Shown: piece by piece, positions 54,930-58,066 of the stretch
How the letters are laid out: each line of letters starts with the position of its first letter
How positions within the stretch are numbered: the stretch's first letter is position 1
DNA from: Acrasis kona
Taxonomy: Eukaryota > Heterolobosea > Eutetramitea > Acrasida > Acrasidae
NCBI GenBank assembly: GCA_026419775.2
Contig: JAOPGA020000003.1
Coordinates: 1-58,066 of the forward strand
DNA: 58,066 bases
Reading direction: 5' to 3'
Translations under genes and position numbers: made by a program
The notes under the pieces: generated by a model
The model's input: only the letters and a program-made list of their open reading frames with translations
What the model was told of the DNA's origin: nothing
The model's database searches: none

Positions 54930-55290
54930 AGGTCACATTAACGTGGAAATGCCTCTATCTATCTCTAGTTCAGAAATTACTTCTGCCCAATACTTTAAAA
55001 AATGGTCTAAAGAATACCAAAACATGAAGCAGCTCCGATTGAATGCTATTAAGGAAAAGGAATCATTAATAGCGATGGAAATGCTGTTATATAGTATATA
55101 GACAGCTCCGCAAGTAAAGACAAAACTATTGCCGCATACGCTATAGTTAATAGTGAGAACTTTGATAAGGTGGAGTTTGCAAAGTCTGTAGAGGAGTGCG
55201 ACAGGGCGATATTCTATCATCACTCCTGTTCAACTTCTTCGTTAATGCCATGGCGGATAAAATTATCTCTATAAATCTAGTGCAAGAATC
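54930..55290 (+). mobile_element. Scrambled LINE piece: start of RNase H next to a reverse-transcriptase motif (fragment D)
   Basis: At about 55063 the DNA matches the element at 57311 (aatagcgatggaaatgctgt; SASKDKTIAAYAIVNSENFD). It is followed at about 55196 by GVRQGDILSSLLFNFFVNAM, the reverse-transcriptase motif that normally lies upstream of RNase H. The order is inverted relative to a working LINE, so this is a rearranged fossil. Confidence 0.6.
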
Positions 55291-55882
55291 CATAAACAAG
55301 ACAGTATTTGTGGTATAATGGTTACAATAAAAATTATAGAGTCGTGTTCCAAATACTTATTGATTTTAATGGATACAGGTGTTCCGGGACATTTTCATGA
55401 TGTTACTCAAGCTAATAACTGTCAAACAATTCCCTAAGATAGTTGATTTTGGGTTTGATGATTTTGGTCATGAATTTGCGAAGTGTACCTTCAAATGACC
55501 GAGGAGGTGAAGACCCCTTTGTTGTGTGCGGGAAGCAAATGAAGTCTTGGATGCCTTTTGAACATGTACGTTGCTATGAGGTCGTTTCTGCGGTCTTTGG
55601 CTGCTTTCCCTTTTGACCATCATGTCCAGTTTGGGGCCGAAGTTGGTTTCTGGGACGGACAGGGTTGTTTGTGAGATTTTAAGATTCTGTGAGTTTAGTG
55701 TAAATTTCACTAGATCGGTCCAGGGCCAAAAGATTATTCGGTTACATATTTTTAAATGTGAGGTCTTGGATCCAAGTTTCCATTTTTTGCAATCCTAATG
55801 CAACATGTAGTGCCTGAAAGTTTTTACGCGGTTAACTTTGCTTCTTTGAGCGACAGGAAAAACAAAAAACTTATGTTTTAAT
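55291..55882. other. Unassigned sequence between LINE pieces
   Basis: A minus-strand frame at 55468-55710 and a plus-strand frame at 55613-55798 overlap each other. Neither resembles a known protein. Confidence 0.4.
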
Positions 55883-56330
55883 CGAAACTAATTTTTGATT
55901 TTTTTATGAAGTAATATGGGTCAGAATGCTCAAATATGCGTATTCGGAGTTTTTGACCCTCGCTTTTCAACTTCACCTTTTAGTCAGTGAGAGTCGATTC
56001 TTTAATCCACGATACGAATATTTGAGCTTCCTAAGTATAATGGCTCAGGAAAAAATCAAGAATTGTTAAGCTTGGGTTTGGGTCGAAATTAATTTTTGAT
56101 TTTTTTCTGGAGTAATATAGGTCAAAATGGTTTAATATGCGTATCTGGAGTTTCTATTGCTAGCTTTTCAACTTCACCTTTGAGTCAGCGAAAGTCGATT
56201 TTTAAATTCCAGATACGAATATTTGAGCTCTTTAAGCGAACTGGCATAAGAAAAAATCAAAAATTAAAAAACTTGAGTTTGGATGAAAATAAATTTTTAA
56301 TTTTTTCATGGAGAAGTATAGGTCAATTCA
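55883..56330 (+). repeat. ~200-bp tandem repeat, about 2.3 copies, upstream of the LINE endonuclease
   Basis: Units start at 55883 (cgaaactaatttttgattt), 56084 (cgaaattaatttttgattt) and, partly, 56284 (tgaaaataaatttttaatt). Each full unit contains caaatatgcgtat (or its variant) and, about 100 bp later, the near reverse complement atacgaatatttgag, so each can form a long imperfect hairpin. Identity between units is about 80% by eye. Confidence 0.85.
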
Positions 56331-56435
56331 AAATCAGGAAGATCCTTGTTGCGCCAAGAAGAGCCGTTACCACCATACTAACAGGAGGCAATAGTTCGAT
56401 ATACTGCTTAGTTCAATGCAAACAACCCTTTTTAA

Positions 56436-58066
56436 ATGAACAGAAATACAATCACTCTCTGTTTATGGAACATCAATAAAAAAGCTACCTCTACATCCCC
56501 TCCATTGATGGACAACTCCTTCAACCTTGCCAATTTCCTTACCCATTCCAATATCAATGTCGCCTGCATTCAAGAATCACATCACCTCGACTCTAAGCTC
56601 AACTCTAAGCTCAAACAATTCCAACAATCATTGTCTAGAGGAGTATACATTTGCTTTGGCCATAGACAACCTTTAAAAAAGAAACATGGAGTTATGATTA
56701 TAGTAAAAAAGCATTATCGCAATAATGTGATCTCAGTGTTGCAACAAAACTCATTCATACCAGGAAGAGCACTTTGCGTCACACTAAATATCAAACTCTA
56801 CCTAACAACAATCATATGCGCATACCCCCCAATGGATCATGCCGCTACAAAATCAAACCTACAATCTATAAGAGTCAAATCAGTAATTGAAGAATGGATT
56901 AAATCTATATAGGAGCCCAGCTTAAACACCACGACATTATTCTTGCGGGTGATTTCAATGTGGACATTGAACATAAAACCAGTTTTAGAGGTTGCAGGCT
57001 TTGCGCTTTGATTGAAAAATACCATTTATCCAAAGCCACCAAACTACCAACATTTAAGGATCACGCTCTGGACAACAAACATACTATTTGGTACTTCCAA
57101 CGTTGGAAACCTAATTTCTCAAGTCCTACTGTCGAATGAAACAATACCATTCCACAACTCTGATCATTGCCCCGTGTTAATATTATATACTGTATCAGAC
57201 AAAACAGTCAGAGACCCTCTGTTGTGTTGAATGTACCCTGAAAAATCTCAAACACATAGCCATTACAATCTCTGATAATCTCGTTAGACCCACAACTAAT
57301 GACATAAATAGCGATGGAAATGCTGTCTCATGGTACACAGATGGCTCCGCAAACAAAGACAAAACTATTGCCGCTTACGCTGTAGTTAATAGTGATAACT
57401 TTGATAAGGTGGAGTATGGTAGAATACCTGGCATTGCCAACAACTATAGAGCAGAACTGTATGGATTCCTCCAAGCTTTAAGACGCTCCAGAGATGGTCA
57501 AAATGTCACCGTTATGACTGACTGTCTCTCTGGGATTGAAGCAGTTCACAGCTTCTCAAAGCTGAGCTCTTTAGAAGAAAAACTCCGAGTGTGCGACCAT
57601 CAGCTTCTCTCTGCCATTATTTCAGAGAGGAATCGACTCACAAGCTGCGAGTTCATTTATGTTCAGGCCCATGCCAACATTCCTGGTAATGAAGCAGCGG
57701 ATGAATTTGCAAAGCTGGGACTTAACAACCACTACATCAACGACATTAGTCCTTCATCCTCACTTCTTTTCGACATTGTTTGCAAAGGTGAAGTTCCACA
57801 CTCCTCTGTTCGTAGTGCTGTTTCCGACTACCTTCTGTCCACCATCTCCAACTCCTCTGACTACAAATATAATATTCTCCACGATGAATATAATATCAAA
57901 GCCAGCGTCGACACCAACCTTATGTCGCGACCCAAACAGATCTTCCTCCTCCGTCTCCGTTCCAATCAACTCTGCACACTCTCTAAAATGCAGTATTGGG
58001 ACGACAAAAATCAAATAATCAACACCAAATGCCCGAGGTGTTGTTTGCAACATGAGGACCAATCCC
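56436..58066 (+). mobile_element. LINE with endonuclease and RNase H domains, reverse transcriptase missing (runs off the window)
   Basis: The frame from ATG 56436 starts with an APE-type endonuclease: LCLWNINKK, VACIQES (metal-binding Glu) and VMIIVKK. After small frame breaks it continues with LAGDFNVDIE (GDFN) near 56940 and NSDHCPVLILY near 57165. At about 57330 an RNase H domain begins (WYTDGSANKDKTIAAYAVV, YRAELYGFLQAL, VMTDCLSGIEA, HANIPGNEAADEFAK). It leads into the zinc tail (LMSRPKQIFLLRLRSNQLC, then CPRCCLQHED), which is cut by the window end. The ~1.5 kb expected for the reverse transcriptase between these domains is absent, so the copy cannot move by itself. RNase H catalytic D-E-D-D residues are present. 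Confidence 0.85.

Noticed and set aside
1-58066. CRISPR array, bacterial operon or ribosome-binding sites
   Set aside because: There are no regularly spaced repeats of that kind, and spliceosomal introns, a pol III tRNA and eukaryote-only genes throughout show nuclear eukaryotic DNA.

Overview
This is a eukaryotic nuclear window, AT-rich and gene-dense. Every split host gene has introns of only 35-56 nt, with GT-AG ends and often a CTAAC-like branch site. Isolated N bases and several single-base frame breaks, two of them in homopolymers, point to a draft assembly. A centriole protein (CEP44-like) and a DUF4795-like coiled-coil protein suggest a flagellated organism. A fused ThiE-ThiM thiamine enzyme of the fungal THI6 layout, a BLI-3-like flavoprotein, secreted GMC oxidoreductases and a Crinkler-type effector would fit an early-diverging zoosporic fungus or a related opisthokont or amoebozoan. 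The sequence alone does not fix the taxon.

Layout: bases 1-500 hold the end of a TPR protein (TTC39-like). Bases 1.1-16 kb are an accessory, transposon-rich zone. It contains a Harbinger/ISL2EU-type transposase remnant, an intact-looking four-exon Crinkler-type gene (P-loop NTPase, PD-(D/E)XK-like nuclease, OTU-like protease, coiled coil, ubiquitin-like domain), LRR gene remnants and hAT pieces. A 2.2-kb DDE transposon with 29-bp inverted repeats sits inside one hAT piece. A second, deleted copy of that transposon was itself hit by a retroposon that left a 16-bp target duplication.

Bases 16-31 kb hold metabolic and secreted-protein genes: two GMC oxidoreductases, a SnoaL-like secreted protein, beta-mannosidase, a BLI-3/PNPOx-like protein, a mucin-like surface protein, THI6, OMA1 and a tRNA-Arg(ACG). 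Bases 33-53 kb are a compact housekeeping block: CPSF1, a membrane-anchored Hsp20-like protein, a DUF1294 protein, a head-to-head pair of cilium/centriole genes, an MT-A70 methyltransferase fused to an AT-hook and four ZZ-like zinc fingers, UBE2J2/UBC6, TAN1/THUMPD1, a large MYND protein and NAE1. Divergent start codons can be only 15 or 40 bp apart, and convergent stop codons 8-25 bp apart.

Bases 53-58 kb are a LINE graveyard: endonuclease, RNase H and zinc-knuckle pieces in both orientations, plus a ~200-bp tandem repeat just upstream of an endonuclease frame.

The most unusual systems are the modular Crinkler-type gene, whose three introns are nearly identical and whose exon junctions all encode Leu-Gly-Gly-Gly, and the MT-A70/AT-hook/ZZ fusion, a candidate adenine methyltransferase acting on DNA or RNA.
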